From NCBI RefSeq assembly GCF_001262495.1, contig NZ_LGYE01000003.1, positions 248,001 to 312,000 of the forward strand: a DNA stretch of 64,000 nucleotides. The letters run 5' to 3'. The stretch comes from Microbacterium sp. GCS4 (lineage in GTDB: Bacteria; Actinomycetota; Actinomycetes; Actinomycetales; Microbacteriaceae). Of the stretch, positions 47,974-57,801 are shown piece after piece. Every line of letters starts with the position of its first letter. Position 1 is the first letter of the stretch. The position numbers and the translations under genes were made by a program. The notes under the pieces were generated by a model. The model searched no databases. It saw only the letters and a list, made by a program, of their open reading frames with translations, and was not told the origin of the DNA.

Positions 47974-48504
47974 TCAGGCGTGGAAGACCGTGTGGAGGTC
48001 GCCGATCGTCTCGCGGCCTCCGAGGCCGTCGATCTCGAACAGCACGGAGATGCCGATCACGTGGCTGCCGAGGCGCTCGACCAGTTCGCGTCCGGCGGCG
48101 AGGGTGCCTCCGGTGGCCAGCACGTCGTCGATGAGCAGCACGCGGGACCCCTCGGGCAGATCGTCGTGCATCTCGATCGTCGCGGTGCCGTACTCCAGGG
48201 CGTAGTCCACGGATGCTGCGGGGCGGGGCAGCTTGCCGGCTTTGCGGATCGGGATGAGGCCGACGCCCGCGGCGATCGCGGCGGCGCCGGCCAGGATGAA
48301 GCCGCGCGCCTCGATGCCGGCGACCACGTCGAACTGACCGGCGAAGGGCTCGACGATCGCGGAGGTCGTGGCTGCGAGGGCGTCGGCGTCGGCGAGGAGT
48401 GGCGTGATGTCGCGGAAGACGATGCTCGGCTCCGGGTAGTCCGGGATGCTGCGGATCAGGGATTCGGCGCGGAGGAGTGCGGGGGAGAGGTCGGTGTCGG
48501 GCAC
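47974..48504 (-). CDS. apt: adenine phosphoribosyltransferase
   Basis: A 176-residue type I phosphoribosyltransferase with SIPDYPEPSIVFRDITPLLA (14-33), the substrate loop VAGIEARGFILAGAAAIAAG and the PRPP motif VLLIDDVLATGGTLAAG (about 121-137). It salvages adenine to AMP. It lies 85 bp upstream of purS on the same strand. Confidence 0.94.
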   Translation of the reverse strand: MPDTDLSPALLRAESLIRSIPDYPEPSIVFRDITPLLADADALAATTSAIVEPFAGQFDVVAGIEARGFILAGAAAIAAGVGLIPIRKAGKLPRPAASVDYALEYGTATIEMHDDLPEGSRVLLIDDVLATGGTLAAGRELVERLGSHVIGISVLFEIDGLGGRETIGDLHTVFHA

Positions 48505-48619
48505 CGGACAAGGGTACGCCGTGGGGCCTGGGCGCGGGAATCCGGCGGGCGCGCCGGGGCGAGTGCAGGGGTGCTCTTTTGTCGACTAGCGTCCAACAAT
48601 TGTGCAGAATCCGAAATTC

Positions 48620-48631
48620 GGGAGCGCTCCC
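48620..48631. promoter_or_regulatory. CebR-type operator GGGAGCGCTCCC
   Basis: GGGAGCGCTCCC is a perfect 12-bp palindrome and the core of the CebR/CelR box (TGGGAGCGCTCCCA) of actinobacterial cellobiose regulons. It lies 134 bp before the LacI-family start, so it probably mediates autoregulation. The surrounding 260-bp gap between apt and the regulator is AT-richer than usual and likely contains divergent promoters. Confidence 0.8.
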
Positions 48632-48764
48632 TCGTGTAATGCCGATATATTGCACAGATTTCGCACCCTGAACGTGCATCGGACGCACGCTGGGATACCA
48701 AGGGCGCAGTACGCTCAGAACACCACCGTCGGTGTACTCCGACACCCGCGGTGAACTGGGAATA

Positions 48765-49796
48765 ATGCCCGAGTCGCAGCCGGGTGGAGGGGAGACTGTC
48801 GTGCCTTCGCACGCGACGATCGAAGAAGTGGCCTCGGCCGCGGGAGTATCACGGTCGACGGTGTCGCGCGTGGTGAACGGGTCTTCGGCGGTGAGCCCCG
48901 AAGCGCTTGCCGCCGTGCAGGATGCGATCGCCGCACTGCACTACGTCCCCAACCGGGCCGCACGCTCGCTCGCCTCCAGGCAGACCCACACGATCGCGCT
49001 GGTCGTGCCCGAGGACACCACGACGTTCTTCGGCGACCCGTTCTTCGCGGCGCTCGTCGCAGGGATCACCGGAGCGCTCCGCGGCTCGGACTACCTGCTC
49101 AACGTGCTCATCGCGAGCGAGGATCCCGGAGACAAGGTCGCGAGCTTCGTGCGCAACGGCGGCGTCGACGGCGCCCTGATCGTCTCGCACCACACGAGCG
49201 ACGCCTTCATCGCACGCATCGCCGAAGCTGTGCCTGTCGTCTGGGGCGGTCGTCCGGTCGGACGCCGGGACGGCGAATACGTGGTCGACGTCGACAACGT
49301 TGCTGCGTCGCGCACGGCGACGCAGCACCTCATCGACACAGGACGCACGCGCATCGCCACCATCTCGGGCTCGCCGTCGATGGTGTCGGCTGCCGACCGT
49401 CTCGAGGGGTACCGAGCCGCACTGGCGGATGCCGGGCTCACGCCGTTCGCGGAGGAGTCCGGCGACTACACCGAGGCCGGAGGAGCGCAGGCCGCTCGCC
49501 GCATCCTCGAGCTCGGCCAGCCCGACGCGATCTTCGTCGCGAGCGATCTCATGGCGCGCGGCGCGCTCACGGCGCTGCGCGCCGCCGGCCTCCGCGTACC
49601 CGAGGACATCGCGATCGTCGGCTTCGACGACTCCTCCGTCGCCCTGAGCACCGACCCGCAGCTCACCACGATCCGTCAGCCGATGTACGCGCACGGCGAG
49701 GCCATGGCCGCGGTGCTGCTGGCGCACCTCGCCGGACGCGAGACCGAGCAGACGACCATCCTGCCCACCGAGCTGATCGTCCGCGACTCCGCCTGA
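48765..49796 (+). CDS. LacI family regulator, CebR-like
   Basis: A 343-residue LacI protein. HTH: TIEEVASAAGVSRSTVSRVV, NGSSAVSPEALAAV, then LHYVPNRAARSLASRQT. The sensor domain has ALVVPEDTTTFFGDPFFAAL, HLIDTGRTRIATISGS and IVGFDDSSVALSTDPQLTTI, RQPM, close to CebR/CelR of cellulose-using actinobacteria. With the CebR box upstream, it probably regulates beta-glucoside use. No transporter or glycosidase is adjacent; its targets are likely elsewhere. Confidence 0.85.
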   Translation: MPESQPGGGETVVPSHATIEEVASAAGVSRSTVSRVVNGSSAVSPEALAAVQDAIAALHYVPNRAARSLASRQTHTIALVVPEDTTTFFGDPFFAALVAGITGALRGSDYLLNVLIASEDPGDKVASFVRNGGVDGALIVSHHTSDAFIARIAEAVPVVWGGRPVGRRDGEYVVDVDNVAASRTATQHLIDTGRTRIATISGSPSMVSAADRLEGYRAALADAGLTPFAEESGDYTEAGGAQAARRILELGQPDAIFVASDLMARGALTALRAAGLRVPEDIAIVGFDDSSVALSTDPQLTTIRQPMYAHGEAMAAVLLAHLAGRETEQTTILPTELIVRDSA

Positions 49797-50007
49797 CCGC
49801 CCCGCGGCATGGTCGCGCCCCTCGCGCGGCGTGACCGCGTGCAGGGGAACACGGACGCGGACCCGACGCCCCTCCAGGTGGGTCCGCGACCGTGGGTTCA
49901 TGGGGCAGCCACCTCATATGCATTGAACGGGTATTCAGTGGCTAATCTATAGGGCGGGGGGTGAATTCCGGAAGACATCCGGAACGAACTCAGGAGGTGG
50001 AGCCCGG
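49797..50007. promoter_or_regulatory. promoter region with TetR-type palindrome
   Basis: A 211-bp gap. TTCCGGAAGACATCCGGAA (49966-49984) is a palindrome with 7-bp perfect arms, 23 bp before the TetR ATG, and a good candidate autoregulatory operator. TTGAAC (49923) and an AT-rich stretch taatctatag (49943-49952) upstream may be promoter elements. Confidence 0.65.
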
Positions 50008-50667
50008 ATGGCGCGCTCCGACGAGCAGAATCGTCTGGCGAGGGAACGGGCGCGGGAGGTGATCCTGCAGGCCGCGATCGAGACGTTCGCCGAGCGCGGG
50101 GTCGCCGGCGCCAGCATCGCCGAGATCACCCAGCGAGCGGGCGTCGCCCAGGGCCTCGTGAACTACCACTTCGGCGGCAAGGACCAACTGGTCGCCGCCG
50201 TCATCGAGCAGTGGTTCGCCGCACTGTTCGGCATCCCCGAGGTGCCGGGGCCCGCGGATACGCGGCTGGCCGGCATCATCGACGGGGCGATCATGGCCAC
50301 GGGATACGCCCTCCCCTTGCAGAAGGTCGTGCTCGCGCTCCAGCAGCAGCCGGCGACGCACCGCCTGTACGCCGAGGTCGAGGACCGGTATCACGACCGC
50401 GCGATCGAGGCCGAGGAGAAGGTGCGCGACATCTTCCGCGAGCGCGGAGCCGCCGACCCGGAGCTCGAGGAGATCATGCTCCGCAGCACGCTCGAGGGCA
50501 TCCTGCTGAAGTTCGCGGTCTACGGCGACACCTTCCCGCTCGAGGACGCCCGTCGCTGGATGCACCGCGTGTACGACCTGCCCGTGCCCGAAGCTCCCCT
50601 GCCGCTTGCAGTCGCGCCCCGCGTGGCCCCGCTGCGGTTGCGTGCCTCCGGTGCGCTACCGTCGTGA
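50008..50667 (+). CDS. TetR/AcrR family transcriptional regulator
   Basis: A 219-residue TetR protein with HTH EVILQAAIETFAERGVAGAS, ITQRAGVAQGLVNYHFGGKD (about 15-58). A canonical AGGAGG lies 8 to 13 bp before the ATG. The C-terminal half resembles BetI-type regulators loosely. Its ligand is unknown; it is convergent with a GntR regulator of the 5-oxoproline operon. Confidence 0.9.
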   Translation: MARSDEQNRLARERAREVILQAAIETFAERGVAGASIAEITQRAGVAQGLVNYHFGGKDQLVAAVIEQWFAALFGIPEVPGPADTRLAGIIDGAIMATGYALPLQKVVLALQQQPATHRLYAEVEDRYHDRAIEAEEKVRDIFRERGAADPELEEIMLRSTLEGILLKFAVYGDTFPLEDARRWMHRVYDLPVPEAPLPLAVAPRVAPLRLRASGALPS

Positions 50668-50671
50668 GGTG

Positions 50672-50722
50672 AGGACCGCGCGTCAGCTAAGGACCGCGCG
50701 TCAGCTAAGGACCGCGCGTCAG
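50672..50722. repeat. tandem direct repeat, 18-bp unit x 2.8
   Basis: aggaccgcgcgtcagcta is repeated exactly at 50672-50689 and 50690-50707, with 15 bases of a third unit at 50708-50722. The array covers the junction between convergent TetR and GntR genes and includes the GntR stop codon. Confidence 0.95.
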
Positions 50723-51357
50723 GCGTGCCCCATGCGAGCGAATGCGCCCAGGACACTGCGCTCGGATGCCGTGAGGTAGCGTTCGAGCTCGTCCGCCGCA
50801 GCCTGAGGTCCCTGCTCCAGGAGGGCGGTGAGCACCGCGCGGTTGCGTCGCACGAACGGCTCGTGGAGCGACCGCGGCTCGTCGATCTCGAGGAAGACGA
50901 GACGCAGCTCGGCGGCGACGTCGCGGTACGTGCGCGCGAGTCGAGCACTGTCGGCGAGGGCGACGATCGCGTCGTGGAAAGCCATGTTCGCGCTGCCGAT
51001 CCGACGCCAGTCCTCGTGCGGCAGGTGCTCCTCCGCTTCGGCGAGGGCGTCGCGCATCAGCTGCACCGCGGGGTGCTCCGGCTCGGACTGGCGCAGTGCC
51101 GTGCACTCGATCACGCGGCGCGCGCGGTAGATGTCGATGACGTCGGCGATGGTCGGCGAGGCGACCGAGACGCCGCGGTGCGGCACGTGCTCGACCAGGC
51201 CCTGTTCGGCGAGCACGCGGAAGGCCTCGCGGAGCGTGTTGCGGGACACGTCGAACTGCTCGGCGAGGGCGGACTCCGACAGTCGTGATCCGGGGGCGAA
51301 GTCGCCGTCGATGATGCGCTGTCGGAGCACGTCGGCGAGCGGACCCTCGTGGTTCAT
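50719..51357 (-). CDS. GntR/FadR-type regulator of the 5-oxoproline operon
   Basis: A 212-residue regulator: HTH with IIDGDFAPGSRLSESALAEQ, FDVSRNTLREAFRVLAEQGL (about 13-55), then an FCD-type helical domain. It is divergent from the NRAMP-PxpA operon; ATTGTTGAACAAT between them fits the FadR-subfamily pattern TnGTnnnACnA. It most likely represses the operon until an amide or organic acid binds. Confidence 0.88.
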   Translation of the reverse strand: MNHEGPLADVLRQRIIDGDFAPGSRLSESALAEQFDVSRNTLREAFRVLAEQGLVEHVPHRGVSVASPTIADVIDIYRARRVIECTALRQSEPEHPAVQLMRDALAEAEEHLPHEDWRRIGSANMAFHDAIVALADSARLARTYRDVAAELRLVFLEIDEPRSLHEPFVRRNRAVLTALLEQGPQAAADELERYLTASERSVLGAFARMGHA

Positions 51358-51450
51358 GCCTTCATCGTAGGTGCGAGGCGCGGGGGTCGTTCACGATCGA
51401 TGTGCCCGTATTACAGACCGGATACCCCGCTGTAGCACGATGGAAACATA

Positions 51451-51485
51451 ATTGTTGAACAATCGGGTTCCATACGTTCTACACT
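51451..51485 (+). promoter_or_regulatory. GntR operator and promoter of the 5-oxoproline operon
   Basis: A perfect 13-bp palindrome ATTGTTGAACAAT (51451-51463) fits the FadR-type GntR consensus. It overlaps a possible -35 (TTGAAC, 51455-51460) followed after 19 bp by TACACT (51480-51485). Confidence 0.75.
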
Positions 51486-51528
51486 GGGGGTCTCCGCACC
51501 CCCACCAACGACGATGGGAATCCCCCGC

Positions 51529-52806
51529 ATGTCAGAGCAGACCACCTCCTCCCTCTCCCCGGAAGACGAAGCCCGCCTCGCCCGGGTGAAGAAGCGCACC
51601 GGGCGCAGCGCCGTCATCGGGGCGATCTTCCTGATGGCCACCAGCGCGATCGGCCCCGGCTTCATCACCCAGACCGCGACGTTCACTGCCACGATGGGCG
51701 CCGCGTTCGCATTCGCCATCCTGATCTCGATCCTCGTCGACATCGCGGTGCAGCTGAACATCTGGCGCATGATCACGTCGTCCGGGCTGCGCGCCGGCGA
51801 GCTCGCCAACCGCGCGATCCCGTTCTCCGGACACGTCATCGCGATCCTCGTCGTCATCGGCGGCCTCGCGTTCAACATCGGCAACATCGCCGGTGGCGGC
51901 CTCGGGCTGAACGCGCTGCTCGGCATCGACCCCAAGATCGGCGGCGCCCTCACCGCCGCGCTCGCCATCATCATCTTCCTCGTCAAGAAGGCCGGACCCG
52001 TGATGGACGTCGTGCTCGTCGTCCTCGGCGTCGGCATGATCGTCATGACGATCGTCGTGGCCGTGATCGCCCAGCCCCCGATCGGTGAGGCGCTGCGCCA
52101 GACGTTCGTGCCCGATGAGCTGAACTTCGCCACCATCACGACCATCGTCGGCGGCACGGTCGGCGGCTACATCACGTACTCCGGCGCCCACCGCTACCTC
52201 GACTCGGGCCACACCGGGCCGGAGCACGCCGGTCCGGTCATGCGCGCGGCGGCCAACGGCATCCTCGTGACCGGAGTCATGCGCTACGTGCTGTTCCTCG
52301 CGATCCTCGGCGTCGTGGCATCCGGGGTCGCCCTCGACCTGTCGAGCCAGGCGGCGAACCCCGCCGGTCAGGCGTTCGGCGCGGTCCTCGGCGACGCAGG
52401 ACTGCGCATCTTCGGCGCCATCTTCTGGGCGGCGGCGATCAGCTCGGTCATCGGCGCCGCGTACACCTCGGCCACCTTCCTCTCGACCTTCGCGGCCAAG
52501 CTCAAGGGCGGCTGGCCGCTGCAGCTCGCGACGGTCGCCTTCATCGTGGTGTCGCTGCTCGTCTACCTGTCCATCGGCACCGCGCCCGCCGCGATCCTCG
52601 TGTTCGTCGGCGGGTTCAACGGACTGATCCTGCCGATCGGCCTGACGGTGTTCATGTACATCGGCTGGTTCCGCCGCGATCTGCTCGGCTCGCGGAAGTA
52701 CCCGATCTGGCTGCTCGTCGCCGGTACGGTCGTCACGGCGCTCACCTGGTACATGGGCGTCGTCTCCATCGGACCCATCTTCGCCTTCCTCGGCATCGGA
52801 GCGTGA
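51529..52806 (+). CDS. NRAMP-fold transporter linked to 5-oxoprolinase genes (YcsG-like)
   Basis: A 425-residue membrane protein with 11 helices. [20 protein letters not shown] (about 30-49) and [17 protein letters not shown] belong to the NRAMP-related family, but the DPGN and MPH metal motifs of true metal transporters are absent (TSAIGPG and LVVIGGL instead). Bacillus ycsG, also beside pxpA (ycsF), is of this type. It probably imports the pathway substrate rather than a metal. The ATG at 51529 is preferred; 51514 is possible. PxpA follows after 4 bp. Confidence 0.85.
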   Translation: MSEQTTSSLSPEDEARLARVKKRTGRSAVIGAIFLMATSAIGPGFITQTATFTATMGAAFAFAILISILVDIAVQLNIWRMITSSGLRAGELANRAIPFSGHVIAILVVIGGLAFNIGNIAGGGLGLNALLGIDPKIGGALTAALAIIIFLVKKAGPVMDVVLVVLGVGMIVMTIVVAVIAQPPIGEALRQTFVPDELNFATITTIVGGTVGGYITYSGAHRYLDSGHTGPEHAGPVMRAAANGILVTGVMRYVLFLAILGVVASGVALDLSSQAANPAGQAFGAVLGDAGLRIFGAIFWAAAISSVIGAAYTSATFLSTFAAKLKGGWPLQLATVAFIVVSLLVYLSIGTAPAAILVFVGGFNGLILPIGLTVFMYIGWFRRDLLGSRKYPIWLLVAGTVVTALTWYMGVVSIGPIFAFLGIGA

Positions 52807-52810
52807 TCGC

Positions 52811-53575
52811 ATGACCTCGATCGACCTGAACTCGGACCTCGGAGAGAACGTCCCCGACCGGATCGTGAGCGACGACGAGAGCATGCTGCGTCTCGTCACG
52901 AGTGCGAACGTGTCGTGCGGGTTCCACGCCGGCAGCCCCGAGGGCATCCGCGACACGCTCGCGGCAGCCGTGCGCGGCGGGGTCGTGATCGGCGCGCATC
53001 CCGGATACCGCGACTACGAGAACTTCGGACGCACGAAGGTCGAGATCGACTCGTCGACGCTGCAGGCGCACGTCGAATACCAGCTCGGCGCGCTCATGGG
53101 CCTCGCCTCCGCCGTCGGCGGCCGGGTGTCGTACGTCAAGCCGCACGGCGCGCTGTACAACACGATCGCCCGCGACGAGCGGCAGTCGAAGGACGTCGTG
53201 GCGGCCATCCGTGCGATCGACCCCGACCTCGTGCTGCTCGGCCTCGCGGGCGGAGTCGTGCTCGACGTCGCCGAGCGAGCCGGGCTGGCCGTCGCGGCCG
53301 AGGCCTTCGCCGACCGCGCCTATCAGCCCGACGGTCAGCTCGTGTCGCGCGCCGAGGAGGGAGCCGTGCTGCACGACCCCGTCGCGGTCGCGGAGCGCAT
53401 GGTGCGTCTCGCCGCCGACGGGGTGATCCGCGCGATCGACGGCACCGACGTCGCCGTCGAGGCGCAGTCGATCTGCGTGCACGGCGACAGCCCCGGATCC
53501 GTCGCGATGGCGGCCGAGACGAAGCGTCTGCTGCAGGATGCGGGCATCGCGATCGCTCCGTTCGCGGGCGTGTGA
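52811..53575 (+). CDS. pxpA: 5-oxoprolinase subunit A (LamB/YcsF)
   Basis: A 254-residue LamB/YcsF protein: [64 protein letters not shown] and [15 protein letters not shown] match the family throughout. With PxpB and PxpC it forms ATP-dependent 5-oxoprolinase, opening pyroglutamate to glutamate. It is spaced 1 bp from the next gene. Confidence 0.94.
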   Translation: MTSIDLNSDLGENVPDRIVSDDESMLRLVTSANVSCGFHAGSPEGIRDTLAAAVRGGVVIGAHPGYRDYENFGRTKVEIDSSTLQAHVEYQLGALMGLASAVGGRVSYVKPHGALYNTIARDERQSKDVVAAIRAIDPDLVLLGLAGGVVLDVAERAGLAVAAEAFADRAYQPDGQLVSRAEEGAVLHDPVAVAERMVRLAADGVIRAIDGTDVAVEAQSICVHGDSPGSVAMAAETKRLLQDAGIAIAPFAGV

Positions 53576-53576
53576 C

Positions 53577-54377
53577 ATGACCGTTCTCGCCACCGCCGAT
53601 CAGCTCGCCGCCGGACGCGCCGCCCGCGCGGCCATCCGAGCGGGCAGTGCCGCGCCGACCAGTGGGGTCGCCCCGGGGCTCACGCAGGCCAACCTCATCG
53701 CGGTCCCCGCGGACTGGGCGTTCGAGACGCTGCTCTACGCGCAACGGAACCCGAAGCCCTGCCCCGTGCTCGAGGTCATCGAAGAGGGTCAGGTGGAGTC
53801 GGCCCTCGCCCCGGGGAGCGACATCCGCACCGACATCGGCCGCTACCGCATCTGGCGCGACGGCGAACTGGCCGAGGAGGTCTCGGATGCCACCGCGGCC
53901 TGGGATGAGCACCCCGACCTCGTCGCGTTCCTCATCGGCTGCAGCTTCACGTTCGAAACCGGACTCGTGGAGGCGGGGATCCCCATCCGCCATCAGGAGC
54001 TGGGCCGCAACGTCCCGATGTACCGCACCGCCGTGCCGTGCACGCCCGCAGGCCGACTGAGCGGCGAGATGGTCGTGTCGATGCGCCCGATCCCCGCGGG
54101 GCGCGTCGCTGACGCCGTGCAGATCTCCGGCCGCACCCCCGCGGTGCACGGCGCGCCCGTGCACATCGGCGATCCGGCATCCCTCGGCATCGCCGACCTC
54201 TCGCGCCCGGACTTCGGCGACGCCCCTGAGGTACGCGATGGCGAGGTGCCGGTGTTCTGGGCGTGCGGCGTCACCCCGCAGGCCGCGATCATGGCCTCGA
54301 AGCCGCCGTTCGCCGTCACGCACGCACCGGGGTTCATGTTCATCACCGACGTGCCGGATGCGGAGTACGTCGTCTGA
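53577..54377 (+). CDS. DUF1445/YcsI family putative hydro-lyase
   Basis: A 266-residue protein of the YcsI/DUF1445 family: [72 protein letters not shown] and [21 protein letters not shown] vertebrate relative, DGLUCY, is a D-glutamate cyclase that makes 5-oxo-D-proline from D-glutamate, which fits the 5-oxoprolinase neighbours. The ATG at 53577 lies 1 bp after pxpA. Its stop overlaps the next start by one base. Confidence 0.9.
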   Translation: MTVLATADQLAAGRAARAAIRAGSAAPTSGVAPGLTQANLIAVPADWAFETLLYAQRNPKPCPVLEVIEEGQVESALAPGSDIRTDIGRYRIWRDGELAEEVSDATAAWDEHPDLVAFLIGCSFTFETGLVEAGIPIRHQELGRNVPMYRTAVPCTPAGRLSGEMVVSMRPIPAGRVADAVQISGRTPAVHGAPVHIGDPASLGIADLSRPDFGDAPEVRDGEVPVFWACGVTPQAAIMASKPPFAVTHAPGFMFITDVPDAEYVV

Positions 54378-55984
54378 TGCGCATCCTCACCGCATCCGAC
54401 CACGCGCTGCTCGTCGAGGCCGCCGACCTCGACGAGGCGATGCGTCTGAACCTCGCGTGGGACGGGGTCCCCGGAGTGGTCGAGCGCATCCCGGGTGCGC
54501 GCACCGTTCTCGTGCGCTTCGACCCGCTGCGGGTCTCGGCCTCCGATCTCGCCGCCGCGCTCGAGGCGACCGAGGTCGGCGACGTCCGGCTCTCCGGCGC
54601 TGGAGAGGTCGCCGTGCCCGTGATCTACGACGGCGAGGACCTCGAGGAGGCCGCCGCCCTGCTGTCCGTGTCGGCCGAGGAGCTCGTGAATCGCCACCTC
54701 GGCGCGGAGTGGCGGGTCGCGTTCTCAGGCTTCGCCCCGGGGTTCGGATACGTGGTCGGCGACGACCCGCTGTTCGCGGTGCCCCGGCGCTCCTCCCCTC
54801 GCACCCGGGTGCCGGCCGGCTCGGTCGCGCTCGCGGGAGAGTTCACGGGTGTGTATCCACGGGAGAGCCCAGGCGGCTGGCAGCTCATCGGCCGTACGGA
54901 TGCCGTGATGTGGGACATCGACCGCGATCCGCCGGCGCTGCTCTCGCCCGGGGTCGCCGTGCGCTTCGAGCGCGTGCAGGCGCAGGCCGTGCTCTCGGGG
55001 AGCGGATCGTCGACGGGGAACGGAGACGTCGCGACATCGGGACGGCGAGTCGAGGCGCTCCACGCCGAGCAGGACGCGGATGCTCCGGGTTCTCCGTCGG
55101 CCGGGGCCGTCGAGGTCGTGCGGCCCTCGCTGCAGCTGCTCGTGCAGGATGCAGGACGCCCGGGCTACGCGGCACTCGGCGTCTCGGCATCCGGCGCAGC
55201 GGACCGCCGGGCGATGCGCGATGCGAACGAGGCTGTGGGCAACACCCGCGGTGCGGCCGTGCTGGAGAGCGTCGGCGGGGCCGTGCTGCGGTTCCACGGG
55301 TCCGGCGTCGCCGCCATCACCGGCGCGATCGGCGACCTGGCGCTGATCGACGCCGACGGGCACCCGCGCCCCGTCGTGCACGGCGAGCCCTTCGCGACGG
55401 CCGACGGCGACGAGTTGACCCTGGGTCACCCATCGCGCGGTCTGCGCTACGTCATCGCCGTGCGGGGCGGTCTGGATGCGGACGCGGCGCTCGGCAGTCG
55501 CGCCGCCGACACGCTCGCCGGCCTCGGTCCGCGCGCGCTCGCCGCGGGGGACGTGCTCCCCCTCGGCGACGCCGGCACCCGCCCGGTCGCGCCGACGGCC
55601 GTGGACCGCGAGCTCCCCGCGCCCGGAGAGCTCGTCGAACTCGACGTCACCCTGGGCCCCCGCGACGACTGGTTCACGGCGGCGGCGCTCGAGGCGCTGA
55701 CCGGTCAGGAGTGGACCGTCACGCCGCGCTCCGATCGGGTCGGCATCCGCCTTCACGGCGAGGTCGCGCTGGAGCGCGCGCGGAGCGGCGAGCTGCCGAG
55801 TGAGGGCGCCGTCACGGGGGCCATCCAGGTGCCGCCGGACGGGCAGCCCGTACTGTTCCTCCCCGACCATCCGCTCACGGGCGGCTACCCCATCATCGGC
55901 GCCCTCACGGACCGCAGTCTCGACCTCGCAGGCCAGCTCGCCCCGGGAGTGCGCCTCCGCCTCACCGTCAAGGAGTCCTCATGA
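54377..55984 (+). CDS. pxpB-pxpC: 5-oxoprolinase subunits B and C fused (KipI-KipA)
   Basis: A 535-residue fusion. Residues 1-200 are the KipI/AHS1 (PxpB) domain with [40 protein letters not shown] and [16 protein letters not shown]. Residues about 235-535 are the KipA/AHS2 (PxpC) domain with [38 protein letters not shown] and [18 protein letters not shown] [21 protein letters not shown] low-complexity Ser/Gly linker (about 205-235) joins them. The same two domains form the carboxyltransferase part of urea carboxylase. It overlaps the next gene by 4 bp. Confidence 0.92.
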   Translation: MRILTASDHALLVEAADLDEAMRLNLAWDGVPGVVERIPGARTVLVRFDPLRVSASDLAAALEATEVGDVRLSGAGEVAVPVIYDGEDLEEAAALLSVSAEELVNRHLGAEWRVAFSGFAPGFGYVVGDDPLFAVPRRSSPRTRVPAGSVALAGEFTGVYPRESPGGWQLIGRTDAVMWDIDRDPPALLSPGVAVRFERVQAQAVLSGSGSSTGNGDVATSGRRVEALHAEQDADAPGSPSAGAVEVVRPSLQLLVQDAGRPGYAALGVSASGAADRRAMRDANEAVGNTRGAAVLESVGGAVLRFHGSGVAAITGAIGDLALIDADGHPRPVVHGEPFATADGDELTLGHPSRGLRYVIAVRGGLDADAALGSRAADTLAGLGPRALAAGDVLPLGDAGTRPVAPTAVDRELPAPGELVELDVTLGPRDDWFTAAALEALTGQEWTVTPRSDRVGIRLHGEVALERARSGELPSEGAVTGAIQVPPDGQPVLFLPDHPLTGGYPIIGALTDRSLDLAGQLAPGVRLRLTVKESS

Positions 55985-57726
55985 CCATGGAGCCGACCAC
56001 GCAGCGGAGACGCCAGACGAAGAAGGTCCTGATCGCGAATCGCGGCGAGATCGCGGTGCGTGTGATCCGAGCGTGCGCCGAGGCCGGGCACGCGTCCGTC
56101 GCCGTCTACGCCGACCAGGACGCGGATGCCCTGCACGTGCGGCTCGCCGACGAGGCCATGGGCCTGGGCGGCGCCACCGCCGCCGACACGTACCTCTCGA
56201 TCGACGCCCTGCTCGACGCGGCGCGTCGAGCCGGTGCGGATGCCGTGCACCCCGGATACGGGTTCCTCTCCGAGAGCGCCGCCTTCGCGCGAGCCGTGGA
56301 GGAGGCGGGGCTGATCTGGATCGGTCCGTCGCCCGACAGCATCGACGCCCTCGGCGACAAGATGACCGCGCGGCGGATCGCCCAGCGCGTCGGGGCGCCG
56401 CTCGCCGCGGGCACCGACGAGCCGCTCGCGGGTCCCGCGGAGGCCGTGTCGTTCGCGGAGGAGCACGGACTGCCCATCGCGATCAAGGCCGCGTTCGGTG
56501 GCGGAGGGCGCGGCCTGAAGGTCGTCCGCGAGCTGTCGGAGGTGGCCGAGGCGTTCGACGCGGCCACCCGGGAGGCCGTCGCCGCGTTCGGGCGCGGCGA
56601 GTGCTTCGTCGAGCGCTTCCTGGAGCGTCCGCGGCACATCGAGGTGCAGGTGCTCGGCGACGGGGAAGGCGGTGTGGTCGTGGTCGGCGACCGCGACTGC
56701 TCGATGCAGCGTCGCAATCAGAAGCTCATCGAGGAGGCGCCGGCGCCCGGCCTGACGCCCGAGCAGCGCTCGCGATTCCACGAGGCTGCGCGCGCGATCT
56801 GCGCCGAGGTGCAGTACCGCGGTGCCGGGACCGTCGAGTTCCTGCTCGCCGAAGACGGCACGATCTCGTTCCTCGAGGTGAACACACGACTCCAGGTGGA
56901 GCATCCGATCACCGAGGCGGTGACGGGCACCGACCTCGTGCGCGAGCAGTTCCGCATCGCGTTCGGCGAGGGGATGACGCTCAGCGGCACCCCCACGCCC
57001 CGTGGGCACGCGTTCGAGTTCCGCATCAACGCCGAGGACCCGGGGCGTGGCTTCCTGCCCAGCCCTGGCCGCGTCGACGCCCTGCGCATCCCCGGCGGAC
57101 CGGGAGTGCGGTGGGACAGCGGCATCGAGGCCGGGGATGCCGTGCAACCGGCGTTCGACTCGATGATCGCGAAGCTCATCGTGCACGCCGACTCGCGCGA
57201 TGCCGCGCTCGTGCGGGCGCGCCGTGCGCTGCGCGAGCTCGGTGTCGAGGGGCCGGCGACCGTGGTGCCGTTCGACCTGCTCGCGATCGACGACGCGGCG
57301 TTCGCGACCGAGACCTTCGCGGTGCACACGCAGTGGATCGAGAGCGACCTGCTGCCGAGGCTGGAGATGCAGTCGCGCCCCGCGCCGGCGTCCGATCCGC
57401 CGCTGCAGCGTTTCCCCGTCGAGATCGACGGGCGTCGAGTCGTCCTCGGGCTCCCGGTCGCTCTGCTCGCCGGCATCCCGTCCTCCTCCGCGCCTGCCGT
57501 CGAGGGCCAGGCCGACCCGGGTGAGCTGCGCGCGCCGGTACCCGGCACCGTGGTGCGCTGGCTGGTCGACGACGGAGAGTCGGTGGCGGAGGGCGATCCG
57601 ATCGTGGTCCTCGACGCCATGAAGATGGAGACGACCGTCACCGCGCACCGTGCGGGTGCGCTGTCGCACCGGGCGGAGCTCGCCTCCTCGATCGCCGCCG
57701 ACGGCATCCTGGCGGTCATCGACTGA
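55981..57726 (+). CDS. biotin carboxylase fused to biotin carboxyl carrier domain
   Basis: A 581-residue protein. The biotin carboxylase domain (about 12-455) has [74 protein letters not shown] and [20 protein letters not shown]. The C-terminal BCCP (about 508-580) carries AMKME with the biotinyl lysine. It lacks a carboxyltransferase domain, and none of the acyl-CoA type is nearby; the preceding fused PxpB-PxpC is the only candidate. Its start overlaps that gene by 4 bp. Confidence 0.93.
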   Translation: MTMEPTTQRRRQTKKVLIANRGEIAVRVIRACAEAGHASVAVYADQDADALHVRLADEAMGLGGATAADTYLSIDALLDAARRAGADAVHPGYGFLSESAAFARAVEEAGLIWIGPSPDSIDALGDKMTARRIAQRVGAPLAAGTDEPLAGPAEAVSFAEEHGLPIAIKAAFGGGGRGLKVVRELSEVAEAFDAATREAVAAFGRGECFVERFLERPRHIEVQVLGDGEGGVVVVGDRDCSMQRRNQKLIEEAPAPGLTPEQRSRFHEAARAICAEVQYRGAGTVEFLLAEDGTISFLEVNTRLQVEHPITEAVTGTDLVREQFRIAFGEGMTLSGTPTPRGHAFEFRINAEDPGRGFLPSPGRVDALRIPGGPGVRWDSGIEAGDAVQPAFDSMIAKLIVHADSRDAALVRARRALRELGVEGPATVVPFDLLAIDDAAFATETFAVHTQWIESDLLPRLEMQSRPAPASDPPLQRFPVEIDGRRVVLGLPVALLAGIPSSSAPAVEGQADPGELRAPVPGTVVRWLVDDGESVAEGDPIVVLDAMKMETTVTAHRAGALSHRAELASSIAADGILAVID

Positions 57727-57801
57727 TCCGCTGCACGATGCACAGAGGGCCGGGATGCCGCCGCAGCGGCTTCCCGGCCCTCCCGTGTTCAGCGGGTCGA
57801 C

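Noticed and set aside
50672..50722. A CRISPR array
   Set aside because: The units are directly adjacent without spacers, only 2.8 copies exist, and no cas genes are present.
51529..52806. A manganese/iron NRAMP transporter
   Set aside because: The DPGN and MPH metal-binding motifs are absent, and its neighbours are 5-oxoproline genes.
55981..57726. An acyl-CoA carboxylase alpha subunit
   Set aside because: The domain order fits, but no acyl-CoA carboxyltransferase beta gene is nearby and the gene overlaps the fused PxpB-PxpC, which supplies a urea-carboxylase-type transferase instead. The acyl-CoA role cannot be fully excluded.
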